Shown: piece after piece, positions 25,400 through 33,727 of the stretch
Numbering within the stretch: position 1 is the stretch's first letter
Layout: every line of letters begins with the position of its first letter
Assembly (NCBI GenBank): GCA_005884115.1
Contig: VAXW01000008.1
Coordinates: 1-49,478 of the forward strand
Source: Actinomycetota bacterium
GTDB taxonomy: Bacteria > Actinomycetota > Thermoleophilia > Solirubrobacterales > Solirubrobacteraceae
Length of the DNA: 49,478 nt
Direction of reading: 5' to 3'
Notes under the pieces: generated by a model
Told to the model about the DNA's origin: nothing
Database searches by the model: none
What the model saw: only the letters and a program-made list of their open reading frames with translations
Position numbers and translations under genes: made by a program

Positions 25400-25639
25400 A
25401 GGCGGGCGGAGCTCACCTCTGCAGCAGCTCGAGCCCGCGCCGCGCGGCGGGTTTCAGGACGCGGGCCTCGGGTAGGTGACCGGTGTCGCGCGATGCGGCG
25501 AGGCGCGGCCGGAAGGAGGGAAATGAGTACCGGGCAGCCGCAGCCCGGCGGCGGGCGGCTTAGGAGGGCAGCCCACGGCCCTGGCCCGGGGGCGCTGGCG
25601 ACTGCAAGTGCCCCGCGAGGCGGCGTTGATCGCGGGTAG

Positions 25640-26020
25640 ATGAGAAGCATGGCTCTGTGCTGCCCACAAGGTCGCGGATGCAATTCGCCCGAGCGCAGCG
25701 AGCCGTGCCTGCTCGATCTCTACAAGAGAGCGGCCGGGGAGGTCCCGGAGGCCGGCCTTGCGCTTGGTCGCTGGGAGGACTGGCAGACGGCGCGTGAGCG
25801 TGGCTGCCGCCGCAGCGAGTGGCGATTTCGAAAGCGCGCCTATGAGCGTGCGCGCGCGGAGGCGATGTGTGCGCTGCTGATGCACGCCCACGTGCAGGCC
25901 CGACGCGGTGCCCGCCGGCGCGCCTGTCGCGGTTCTAAAGCTGCAGGCGCCGCCGAGCGGCGTCCGACGACGAGGCTTGGCGTCCTGCTCTCCCAGAACC
26001 GGCCGGGCACCCGTCGCTGA
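25640..26020 (+). CDS. Hypothetical protein (126 aa)
   Basis: An ATG at 25640 opens a frame with a plausible globular, charged middle (LDLYKRAAGEVPEAGLALGRWEDWQTARERG and SEWRFRKRAYERARAEAMCALLMHAH), followed by an Arg-rich end. Codon use in the middle resembles its neighbours, while both ends look less coding-like. I do not recognise the family. It lies in a 737-nt gap between the sigma factor and the FAD oxidoreductase (25400-26136). The rest of that gap has no clear gene, and a competing minus-strand frame (25454-26128) is less convincing. Confidence 0.35.
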   Translation: MRSMALCCPQGRGCNSPERSEPCLLDLYKRAAGEVPEAGLALGRWEDWQTARERGCRRSEWRFRKRAYERARAEAMCALLMHAHVQARRGARRRACRGSKAAGAAERRPTTRLGVLLSQNRPGTRR

Positions 26021-26136
26021 GGCGCCGCGGCGGACCGGTGCGAGCGTGGATGGCGAGGCTTGGCGCCCCCAGCGGCCGCCCGAGTCGAGCCATGAGCGCG
26101 TGCAGACCGGTCGCATAGGGGGCAACATCTGGGCTG

Positions 26137-27513
26137 ATGCGAAACGGCGAGCTCGGCTTCTGGTGGCGCTCCCTCGGGGGCGTGCCGGATCCGCGCCCGC
26201 CGCTCGAGGGTCCCTGCGAGGCTGACGTCGCGGTCGTCGGCGCCGGCTACACAGGGCTGTGGAGCGCTTACTACCTCAAGCGCGCGCGGCCGTCGCTGCG
26301 CGTCGTCGTGCTCGAGCGCGAGTTCGCCGGCTACGGGGCGTCGGCGCGCAACGGCGGGTGGGTGGCGGGCTCGCTGGAGGGGCCCGCGCGCGTCTATGAA
26401 CGCCGCGGCGGCCCAGCCGGCCTGCTCGCGCTGCGCCGCGCGATGTTCGACACCGTTGACGAGGTCGGCCGCGTGCTCGCCGCCGAGGGAATCGAGGCGG
26501 ACCAGCTAAAGAGCGGGCATCTCGACGTCGCGCTCAACGATGCTCAGGTTGCGCGCCTGCGCGCGCGGTTGGCAACCGCGCGCGAGTCGGGTATCGGCGA
26601 GCGCGACCTACGCGCCGTCGAGGCCGAGGAGCTGCGAGTCCGCCTGCGCGTGGCCGGAGCGCGCCTGGCGACGTTCACGCCGCACGTCGTGCGCGTGCAT
26701 CCCGCCAGGTTGCTCGTGGGTCTGCGCGGTGCGGTCGAGCGGCTCGGCGTGAGCGTCTACGAGCGCACCTGCGTGCGCGAGCTGCGCCCGCGCGAAGCTC
26801 TCACGCCGGCGGGCGCCGTGCGCGCTCGCTGGGTGATCCGCGCGACCGAGGGGTACACGCCGGGCCTCGCCGGGCTAAAACGCGCGCTCGTGCCGGTGAA
26901 CAGCTCGATCGTGATCACCGAGCCCCTCACGCCGGCGGTCTGGGAGGAGATCGGCTGGACGGCAAGCGAGCTGCTTGGCGACGCCGCGCACGTGTTCGTA
27001 TATCTGCAGCGCACCGCCGACGGACGCATCGCGATCGGCGGTCGCGGCGTTCCCTACCGCTTCGCTTCACGCACGGACCGTTCGGGCGAGACTGCGCCCG
27101 CGACCGTCGCGACGCTCGCTCACAAGCTCGCCGAGATGTTCCCAGCGGCTGCCACGGCGCCGCTCGACCACGCGTGGTCCGGCGTGCTCGGCGTGCCCCG
27201 CGACTGGTGTCCGTCGGTCGGCGCCGACGCGAACACCGGCCTCGCGTGGGCGGGCGGCTACACGGGCCTGGGAGTCGCGGCCGCAAACCTCGCCGCGCGC
27301 ACGCTGCGCGACCTGGTGCTGGGCGAGCCCAGCGAGCTCACAAGGCTGCCATGGGTGGGACGCCACTCCAGGCGCTGGGAGCCCGAGCCCGTGCGCTGGC
27401 TGGCGATCCGAGGCATCTACTCCCTCTACCGGCAAGCAGATCGCGCCGAGCTCCGAAGCGGGCGACCCTCGCGCTTGGGCGCGCTGCTGGACACGCTCTC
27501 AGGGCGCCGCTGA
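26137..27513 (+). CDS. FAD-dependent oxidoreductase of the DAO family
   Basis: The 458-aa protein has an N-terminal Rossmann motif VAVVGAGYTGLWSAYYL (G35-G40), then LEREFAGYGASARNGGWVAGSL, the typical flavin-contacting loop of D-amino-acid-oxidase/glycine-oxidase/gamma-glutamylputrescine-oxidase-like enzymes. The C-terminal HAWSGVLGVPRDWCPSVG and WAGGYTGLGVAAANLAARTL segments close the FAD site. It oxidises an amine or amino acid, with unknown substrate. The ATG at 26137 begins MRNGELGFWWRSLG. The end overlaps the stop of the convergent alpha/beta hydrolase by 15 nt. Confidence 0.92.
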   Translation: MRNGELGFWWRSLGGVPDPRPPLEGPCEADVAVVGAGYTGLWSAYYLKRARPSLRVVVLEREFAGYGASARNGGWVAGSLEGPARVYERRGGPAGLLALRRAMFDTVDEVGRVLAAEGIEADQLKSGHLDVALNDAQVARLRARLATARESGIGERDLRAVEAEELRVRLRVAGARLATFTPHVVRVHPARLLVGLRGAVERLGVSVYERTCVRELRPREALTPAGAVRARWVIRATEGYTPGLAGLKRALVPVNSSIVITEPLTPAVWEEIGWTASELLGDAAHVFVYLQRTADGRIAIGGRGVPYRFASRTDRSGETAPATVATLAHKLAEMFPAAATAPLDHAWSGVLGVPRDWCPSVGADANTGLAWAGGYTGLGVAAANLAARTLRDLVLGEPSELTRLPWVGRHSRRWEPEPVRWLAIRGIYSLYRQADRAELRSGRPSRLGALLDTLSGRR

Positions 27514-28401
27514 GCGACGCTCTGCCTGCGGCGGGACCCTGCCGGCGAGGAGCGCGCCGAGGACCCCCTCGGGCGCTTCGAGCGCGGGCCAGTGGGAGAC
27601 GTCCTCGAGCGCGAGAAACGGCGCCTGAGGCAGCTTCTGCCGGATGCGCTTGGCCATGTGCGCGCCGGAGACCGGGTCGAGCATGCCCCACGCGAAGGCG
27701 AGCGGGACGTCGGTGCGATGCAGCGCCTCGACCCACCGCTCGGCGTGGGCTTCGCGATCGGCGATATAGCGGATCAGGAGGTGCGCGATGCGCTGCCCTC
27801 CGTCGCGGCTGTTGGCGCGCCAGATCTCGGCGCTGTCGCGCGATGCGTCATATGACTCCGCGAACGTCGGCGCGAGACCCGCTGCGAGCAGCTCCTCGTT
27901 GAGCAGCGCGCTCAGCTGCGGACCGCGCTCTGGGTCGAGCAGCGCGAGCTGGGTCGGCTGAGCGCGGTGCAAGTCCGGGTACAGGCCGCCATTGAGCAGG
28001 TGAACCGCCTCGAGCCCGACCCCCAGCGCGCCCTCGGCGCGCCTGGCGAGCAGCTCCTGGGTCACCGACACGGCGTAGTCGTGCGCGACGAGCACGGTGG
28101 AGGAGGTTCCCTCCCTCTTCCACAACGCCTCCACCAGATCGGCTTGCTCGTGCAGCGAGTAGGTGTGCTCGGCGGGCTTCTCCGAGGCCCCGAAGCCGAG
28201 GAAGTCCAAGAGCAGGAGCGAGTAGCGCTCAGCCAGGGCGGGGGCGACCTTGGCCCAGTCGTGCGAGGAGCTCGGAAACCCGTGCAGCAGCGTCATCGTT
28301 GGACCCTCTCCCATGCGCCGCACGAAGATCTGCCATTCGCTTTCGCCGGCCGCGAGCGCCACCCGTTCGCCCGCCGACCACCACTCCTCAATCCCACTCA
28401 T
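27499..28401 (-). CDS. Alpha/beta hydrolase with Asp nucleophile (epoxide hydrolase/dehalogenase-like)
   Basis: The 300-aa protein has LLHGFPSSSHDW (oxyanion region, about 38-49) and the nucleophile elbow VLVAHDYAVSV with H107-D108. The Asp in place of Ser is typical of epoxide hydrolases and haloalkane dehalogenases. The terminal His is probably in LEDVSHWPALEAPE. Between them is a helical cap (about 150-225). The start ATG overlaps the TetR gene's stop by 4 nt (28398-28401), so the regulator and the hydrolase form one transcript. The substrate is unknown. It may be controlled by that TetR protein through the operator at 29065-29084. Confidence 0.88.
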   Translation of the reverse strand: MSGIEEWWSAGERVALAAGESEWQIFVRRMGEGPTMTLLHGFPSSSHDWAKVAPALAERYSLLLLDFLGFGASEKPAEHTYSLHEQADLVEALWKREGTSSTVLVAHDYAVSVTQELLARRAEGALGVGLEAVHLLNGGLYPDLHRAQPTQLALLDPERGPQLSALLNEELLAAGLAPTFAESYDASRDSAEIWRANSRDGGQRIAHLLIRYIADREAHAERWVEALHRTDVPLAFAWGMLDPVSGAHMAKRIRQKLPQAPFLALEDVSHWPALEAPEGVLGALLAGRVPPQAERRSAAP

Positions 28402-29039
28402 CGCGCGCGCGTCCCGCCGGGCTGCCGCGCGCCGCGTCGGGGCTGCTTCGGTGCGCGCCTGCTACGACGCGAGAGCGCGCGGCGCACCGCCGCCGCTGCA
28501 TCCTCGCCGGCCACAATCAGCGGCTCTGTGCTGCGCGCCGCGCGGGCCAGCACGAACGCGCCCTCCAGCGAGGCGAGGATCGAGATCGCGAGCGCTCGCG
28601 CCGCCCTCGGCGTGAGCCCCGACTCGACCAGTCGCGCTTGCGTGAGGCCGATCCAGCTCTCGAACACCTCCGCGCACGCTTCGCGCATGGGCTCGCTGGT
28701 GCTAGATACCTCGAGCGCCACCGTCGCGATCGGGCAGGCGTCCGCATAGCCGGTTTCGCGGACCGTCTCTCCGGCGGCAGCGAAGAAAGCGCGCGTGGCC
28801 GCCACGGGGTCGGCGTCCGCGAAGAAGAAGACGTCGATCAGCTGTGCATAGCGCGCACCCGACCAGCGGATCGTCTCCGCCCCGAGCTGCTCCTTGCCCG
28901 CCGGGAAGAAGTGGTACACGGAGCCAAAGGGGGCGCCGGCCTCGGCGACGATCTGCTTGATGCCGGTGCTCGCGTAGCCCTGGCGCATGAACAGCGCCGC
29001 GCTGCGCTCGACGATGCGCTGCTTGGTCGCCGTGGCCAC
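28398..29039 (-). CDS. TetR-family transcriptional regulator (YxaF/LmrA type)
   Basis: The 213-aa protein has an N-terminal helix-turn-helix (about 7-53) with RIVERSAALFMRQGYASTGIKQIVAEAGAPFGSVYHFFPAGKEQL. This is the usual TetR pattern and is close to the LmrA/YxaF group, whose members bind drugs or flavonoids. A C-terminal helical ligand domain follows, with GYADACPIATVALEVSST. The last 25 residues are Arg-rich and disordered. It diverges from the 292-aa hydrolase gene with only 59 nt between starts, where the palindrome lies. It probably represses itself, its own hydrolase partner and the divergent hydrolase (inference). Confidence 0.92.
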   Translation of the reverse strand: MATATKQRIVERSAALFMRQGYASTGIKQIVAEAGAPFGSVYHFFPAGKEQLGAETIRWSGARYAQLIDVFFFADADPVAATRAFFAAAGETVRETGYADACPIATVALEVSSTSEPMREACAEVFESWIGLTQARLVESGLTPRAARALAISILASLEGAFVLARAARSTEPLIVAGEDAAAAVRRALSRRSRRAPKQPRRGARQPGGTRAR

Positions 29040-29064
29040 GCACGAGATGATAGCCTCCGCTCCA

Positions 29065-29084
29065 ACTAGAGCGATCTATCTAGT
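29065..29084. promoter_or_regulatory. Candidate TetR operator, two overlapping palindromes
   Basis: The 20-bp sequence ACTAGAGCGATCTATCTAGT has perfect 6-bp arms (29065-29070 and 29079-29084) around 8 nt. A second palindrome, TAGA-GCGA-TCTA (29067-29078), lies inside it. TAGA-n4-TCTA cores are typical of LmrA/YxaF-type operators. It is midway between the divergent TetR and hydrolase starts, just before a GGAGGT ribosome-binding site (29085-29090). Confidence 0.7.
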
Positions 29085-29098
29085 GGAGGTTTGAAGAG

Positions 29099-29977
29099 AT
29101 GCCCGAGTTGGAGCTTACGGCCGGCGTGATCGACTACGAGGACACCGGCGGCGAGGGTCCCGTGCTCGTCCTGCTGGGCGGCCTCGTGATGGACGGCTCG
29201 GTGTGGGGCCCCGTCGTCGAGGAGTTGCGGGCGGATCACCGCTGCGTGGTCCCGACGCTGCCGCTCGGCTCCCACCGCCATCCCATGCGCCGCGACGCTG
29301 ACCTCTCACTGCGTGCATACGGTCGCATGGTCGCCGAGCTGCTCGAGCGCCTCGACCTGCGCGATGCGACGCTGGTGCAGAACGACCACGCCGCCGCGCT
29401 CGCCCTCGCCGGCGAGAACCCCGAACGAGTGGCGCGGCTCGTGATCTCCTCATGCGAGGCGTTTGAGAACTACCCGCCGGGCCTGCCGGGGAAGAACATG
29501 CGCGTGACAGCGATGCTGCCCGGCGGCGTCTACTTGGCGATGCAGGCGATGCGCATCCGCCGGCTGCGCAGGCTGCCGATCTCCTTGGGCTGGATGTCGA
29601 AGCGGCCGCTTCCGGACGAGCTCGTGGACCGCTGGCTGGAACCGGCCCAGACGAACCGCCGGATCCGCCGGGACCTGCGCAAGTACGCCGCCGGCTCGCG
29701 GCGGCGAGACATGCTCGAGGTGTGCGAGCGGCTGCGCAACTTCGCGCGACCGGTGCTCGTCGTGTGGACGCCGGAGGACCGCGTGCAGCGTCCCGAGCAC
29801 GGCAAGCGCCTTGCGCAGTTGCTGCCAGACGCCCGTCTCGTCGAGATCGCTGACAGCTACACGCTGATCATGCGCGACCAGCCACGGCGCTTCGCAAGCG
29901 AGATCCGCGCGTTCGTACGCGAGGCGGGTGGCACGGGCCTGGAGCGCGCGCAGTCGGCGCCCGCTCGGCTCTCCTAG
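29099..29977 (+). CDS. Alpha/beta hydrolase, Asp-type nucleophile and no clear catalytic His
   Basis: The 292-aa protein has the fold pattern PVLVLLGGLVMDGSVW and a nucleophile elbow LVQNDHAAALAL with Asp96. The late position where hydrolases keep the catalytic His reads EIADSYTLIMRDQP (D252-S-Y254), with no His. This wording is known in an alpha/beta hydrolase subgroup close to GNDTGGA-type proteins. They may lack classical hydrolase activity or use another residue. A strong GGAGGT site 8 nt before the ATG at 29099 fixes the start. It is divergent from the TetR gene, with the operator in between. It is probably induced with the 27.5-28.4 kb hydrolase. Confidence 0.88.
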   Translation: MPELELTAGVIDYEDTGGEGPVLVLLGGLVMDGSVWGPVVEELRADHRCVVPTLPLGSHRHPMRRDADLSLRAYGRMVAELLERLDLRDATLVQNDHAAALALAGENPERVARLVISSCEAFENYPPGLPGKNMRVTAMLPGGVYLAMQAMRIRRLRRLPISLGWMSKRPLPDELVDRWLEPAQTNRRIRRDLRKYAAGSRRRDMLEVCERLRNFARPVLVVWTPEDRVQRPEHGKRLAQLLPDARLVEIADSYTLIMRDQPRRFASEIRAFVREAGGTGLERAQSAPARLS

Positions 29978-30083
29978 CAGCCAGCAGCTCATCGCGCCGG
30001 CCCGGGCTGCGAAGATCAGGCCCGTGACGCTACTGCTCGCGAAGCCAGCGCTTGCCCTCGCGCTCGTCTTCAGCCCGACATAG

Positions 30084-31907
30084 GTGCGCGCGGCAACGCC
30101 CAGCGTCGTCTCTGCGCTGATCGCCGCGCTCACCGCAGCCGGTGTGCTCTGCGCGTGCGGAGGCTCATCGGCAGCGCCCGGAACGGCGGCCGAGGAGCGT
30201 GCGAGAGCCGGCGAGGCGGCGGCCAGCTCATTGGCTGTGTCACCGCTTCCCGGCACCCCCGACGCCTCGCCGAACACCCAGATCAGCTTCCTTGGCGGGG
30301 CTGGGACGCGCGTTTCGGCGGTTCGCGTGGTGGGCTCGAACAGCGGCCCACACCGTGGCGTTCTACGCGCGTACTCGACGGGAACCGGTGAGAGCTTCAT
30401 CCCGAGCCGGCCGTTCCTGGCGGGCGAGCTGGTGCGCGTACGGGCGCGGGTGCGCGCCGGCGGCGCCGAGCGACGTGCCAGCACCAGCTTCACGATCGCG
30501 CGCCGGGCAGCCGTCAGCGAGGCGGAGTTCCCCGTCGCACGGGGCGATCCGCGCGCGGTCCAGCACTACTCCTCTGCGCCAAAGCTGACTCCCTCGAGCG
30601 TGCGCATCACGACGCCTGCTCAACCTGGTGCTGCCCCGGGGGACCTGTTCCTCGCGCCCTACCAGGGACCGGGCACGCCCGGGCCGATGATCGTCGACCA
30701 GGAGGGGCAGCTGGTGTGGTTTCACCCGCTCCCGCGCGGACGGCAGGCGGCCAACTTCGGCGTGCAGAGCTACCACGGCAAGCCCGCGCTCGTCTGGTGG
30801 CAGGGTCGGATCATCGAGGTCGGCTTCGGCCGGGGAGAAGACGTCGTCTACGACGACTCCTACAGGCCGATCGCGCGTGTGAGGGCGGGGAATGGCTATT
30901 GGGCCGACCTGCACGAGATACGCCTGACGCCGCAGGACACCGCCTGGATCGACGCCTTGGACCCGGTCCACCTCGATCTCGGTCGCGTGCACGGAGTCAG
31001 GGACGGGGTGCTCACCGATTCGATCGTGCAGGAGATCGACGTGAAGACGGGACTCGTGATGTGGGAGTGGCACGCGCTCGGGCACATAGGCCTCGCCGCG
31101 TCCAAGAACCCCGTCTCCCGCAGCAGCTATCCATGGGACTACGCGCATCTGAACTCGATCGATCCCGGCGCGCACGGCGACGTGCTGGTCTCGGTGCGCA
31201 ACACGTGGACGCTGTATGACATCGACCTCCGCACCGGCCGCTTCCGCTGGCGCCTCGGCGGGAGCGCAAGCAGCTTCAAGCTTGGGCGCGGCGCAAGCTT
31301 CTACTGGCAGCACGATGCGCGCTTTCAGGCGGGCGGTTTGATTTCGGTCTTCGACAACGGCTCCGACCCGCCCAGGGAGAAGCAGTCTCGCGGCCTGCTG
31401 CTTCGCGCAGACGAAGCCACCCGCTCGGTGTCGCTCGTGCGCGCATTCGCCAACCCGACGCACACGCTGCTCTCAGAAAGCCAGGGCAACGCGCTCAGCC
31501 TGCCGGGCGGCGACTGGCTGCTCGGCTACGGGCGGCTGCCCAACTTCACCGAGTTCGACGCGTCTGGCCGCGTGCTGCTGGACGGGAGGCTCGGGCCCGA
31601 AGTGCAGAGCTTCAAGACGCTGCTCTCGCCGTGGCATGGGCGGCCGGGCCAGCCACCCTCGCTCGCACTCAGCCACTCCGCCCGCGGAGCCGTGAATGTC
31701 GCCGTGAGCTGGAACGGCGCCACCGAGGTGGCCGCCTGGCGGCTGCTGGCGGGCCCCTCGCCGGCCGCGCTCGCGCCCGTCCGAACGTCTCCCAAGCGGG
31801 GCTTTGAGGGCCGGTTCGCCGCGCCCGCCGGCGCCCGCTACCTCGCCGTGCAGGCCCTCGACGGATCCGGCGCCGTGCTCGGAGTCTCGGCGAGCGCTAA
31901 GGCGTGA
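30084..31907 (+). CDS. Exported arylsulfotransferase-like protein, copy 1
   Basis: The 607-aa protein is of the Arylsulfotrans_2 type. An N-terminal hydrophobic signal ends in LCACGGSS, which could be a weak lipobox. An Ig-like domain (about 50-150) has SPLPGTPDASPNTQISFLG, then a beta-propeller-like catalytic part. It contains VWWQG, DLHE (about 275-278), HLNSID (His355), RNTW (about 372), and WQHDA (His410). The His-x16/17-Arg spacing resembles the catalytic His/Arg of the periplasmic PLP-independent aryl sulfotransferase AssT, but exact matching needs alignment. A C-terminal beta domain has VSWNGATEVAAWRLL. It should act outside the membrane and move sulfate between phenolic acceptors. Copy 2 starts in a 4-nt overlap with its stop. 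Confidence 0.86.
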   Translation: MRAATPSVVSALIAALTAAGVLCACGGSSAAPGTAAEERARAGEAAASSLAVSPLPGTPDASPNTQISFLGGAGTRVSAVRVVGSNSGPHRGVLRAYSTGTGESFIPSRPFLAGELVRVRARVRAGGAERRASTSFTIARRAAVSEAEFPVARGDPRAVQHYSSAPKLTPSSVRITTPAQPGAAPGDLFLAPYQGPGTPGPMIVDQEGQLVWFHPLPRGRQAANFGVQSYHGKPALVWWQGRIIEVGFGRGEDVVYDDSYRPIARVRAGNGYWADLHEIRLTPQDTAWIDALDPVHLDLGRVHGVRDGVLTDSIVQEIDVKTGLVMWEWHALGHIGLAASKNPVSRSSYPWDYAHLNSIDPGAHGDVLVSVRNTWTLYDIDLRTGRFRWRLGGSASSFKLGRGASFYWQHDARFQAGGLISVFDNGSDPPREKQSRGLLLRADEATRSVSLVRAFANPTHTLLSESQGNALSLPGGDWLLGYGRLPNFTEFDASGRVLLDGRLGPEVQSFKTLLSPWHGRPGQPPSLALSHSARGAVNVAVSWNGATEVAAWRLLAGPSPAALAPVRTSPKRGFEGRFAAPAGARYLAVQALDGSGAVLGVSASAKA

Positions 31908-33727
31908 TGGGCCGCGGGGGCCGGCTTATGGCGCTCGCGGGGATCGCGCTGTTCGCGGCGGCGCCGCGCGCGCCTGCCGCTGCCTCGCCGCGCTGCGCGC
32001 CGGCGCGCGTCAATCCCTCGCAGGCGCTCGCCGGCTCACGCGTGACGGCGTCTCCGGGACCCGGCACACGCGACTCATCGGCCGCGACACAGATCAGCCT
32101 GCTCGGCGTGCCGGCCGCGCAGCTGTCGCGGGTGACGGTGACCGGCTCGCGCAGCGGCCCTCACCCCGGACGCCTGATCGCCTACTCGCAGGGCGACGGC
32201 GCGAGCTTCGTGCCGGTGCGTCCGTTCGCGGACGGCGAGCGCGTCGCTGTACGCGCCGTGCTGAGCGAAGGTGGACGAGCGATCCCCTTCTCGTGGAGCT
32301 TCTACATCGCCGTGCGCGACCACGCCGGGGTCGCGCTGTCGAGCCCCCGCCCGGCACCGCACCCGAGCTACGAGCAGCATTTCCGCTCCCGGCCAGACCT
32401 GCGGCCGCCGAAGGTGAGCGTGACGATTCATTCTCCAGCCGCCTCGCCAGGCGAGCTGTTCCTCGCACCGTATTCGGGCCCCGGGCAGTACGGGCCGATG
32501 ATCCTCGACGAAAACGGCGCGCTCATCTGGTTCAAGCCGCTGGCCGCGGGCGCGCGCGCGGCCGACTTCCGCGTGCAGCAATACGAAGGGCGAAGCGTTC
32601 TGACCTGGTGGCAGGATCCGCTGCGCGCCGGCGGACTCGACAGCGCGGGGGGCGTGATCGCCGACAGCTCCTACGCCACGATCGCGGTAGTGCGCGCCGG
32701 CAACGGCTACCAGCCCGACCTGCACGAGTTCCAGCTCACGCCGCAAGGCACGGCGCTGATCACGGTGTATGACGGCATCGACTGCGACCTGCGCTCCGTG
32801 CGCGGCTCGCGCGATGCCGCCGTCGTCGACACCCTGCTGCAGGAGATCGACCTGCACACGGGCCTGGTGCGCTACGAGTGGCACAGCCTCGACCACGTCC
32901 CGCTGTCGGACTCCTTCGCCTCCGCGAAGTACTCGAGTCGCAAGACCCCGTTCGACTACTTTCACATCAACTCGATCGACATCGAGCGAGATGGCGAGCT
33001 GCTGATCGACGCTCGCAACACGTGGGCGGCCTACATCGTCGACCCGCGTTCCGGACAGGTGCGCTGGCGGCTCGGGGGCAAGCGCTCGTCCTTTGCCATG
33101 GGTTCGGGCACCGGCCTGGCGTGGCAGCACGACGCGCGTCAGCAGCCGGACGGGACGATCACGTTCTTCGACAACGGCGCCACGCCGGCCGCGCACCCGC
33201 AGTCGCGGGCGGTCGCGCTGCGGCTGGACCCCGGGCGCATGGCGGCGACGCTGGTGCGCCGCGACGTGCACGCCGGGGGGCCGCTTGTCGCGGGCAGCCA
33301 GGGCAACGTGCAGGCACTCCCGGGCGGCGACTGGCTGGTGGGGTGGGGCGAGGTCCCCTACCTCAGTGAATTCACACCGGGCGGGCAGACGCTGTTTGAC
33401 GCGCACCTGCCTGCGCCCTATGAGTCCTACCGCGCCTACAGGCTGCCGTGGAGCGCGCGTCCGCCAGCGCGCCCGGCCATTGCGCTGTCAAAGACGCGCG
33501 CCGGCACCGCGGTATACGCGAGCTGGAACGGCGCCACCGACCTGGCCTCCTGGCGAGTGCTGGGCGGCGGCTCTGCGGCGAGCCTGCAGCCGGTGGCTCA
33601 GGCGCCGCGCAGGGGCTTTGAGACCACCATCGCCCTGCCGGGCTCGGCTGGCGGGCGCTACGTGGTGGTACAGGCGCTCGATTCCACCGGCGCGGTGATC
33701 GGCAGCTCAGCGATGCTTAGCCGCTGA
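31904..33727 (+). CDS. Exported arylsulfotransferase-like protein, copy 2
   Basis: The 607-aa paralogue of copy 1 has the same order of domains: signal (MALAGIALFAAAPRAPAAAS), Ig-like domain with SPGPGTRDSSAATQISLLG, central propeller, and C-terminal domain with YASWNGATDLASWRVL. The catalytic-region words TWWQDP, DLHEF, EWHSLDH, HINSID, ARNTW and WQHDA are kept. It is closer to copy 3 than to copy 1: both share AYSQGDGASFVP, the HSLDH/SGLDH segment and GWGEV. The GTG at 31904 or the ATG at 31907 can start it, inside the stop of copy 1 (GTGATG). Its stop overlaps the sulfatase stop on the other strand by 21 nt. Confidence 0.86.
   Translation: MMGRGGRLMALAGIALFAAAPRAPAAASPRCAPARVNPSQALAGSRVTASPGPGTRDSSAATQISLLGVPAAQLSRVTVTGSRSGPHPGRLIAYSQGDGASFVPVRPFADGERVAVRAVLSEGGRAIPFSWSFYIAVRDHAGVALSSPRPAPHPSYEQHFRSRPDLRPPKVSVTIHSPAASPGELFLAPYSGPGQYGPMILDENGALIWFKPLAAGARAADFRVQQYEGRSVLTWWQDPLRAGGLDSAGGVIADSSYATIAVVRAGNGYQPDLHEFQLTPQGTALITVYDGIDCDLRSVRGSRDAAVVDTLLQEIDLHTGLVRYEWHSLDHVPLSDSFASAKYSSRKTPFDYFHINSIDIERDGELLIDARNTWAAYIVDPRSGQVRWRLGGKRSSFAMGSGTGLAWQHDARQQPDGTITFFDNGATPAAHPQSRAVALRLDPGRMAATLVRRDVHAGGPLVAGSQGNVQALPGGDWLVGWGEVPYLSEFTPGGQTLFDAHLPAPYESYRAYRLPWSARPPARPAIALSKTRAGTAVYASWNGATDLASWRVLGGGSAASLQPVAQAPRRGFETTIALPGSAGGRYVVVQALDSTGAVIGSSAMLSR

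Noticed and set aside
25454..26128. 224-aa minus-strand frame
   Set aside because: It has low-complexity sequence with many Arg/Pro/Ala and no domain; the plus-strand 25640-26020 frame is slightly better.
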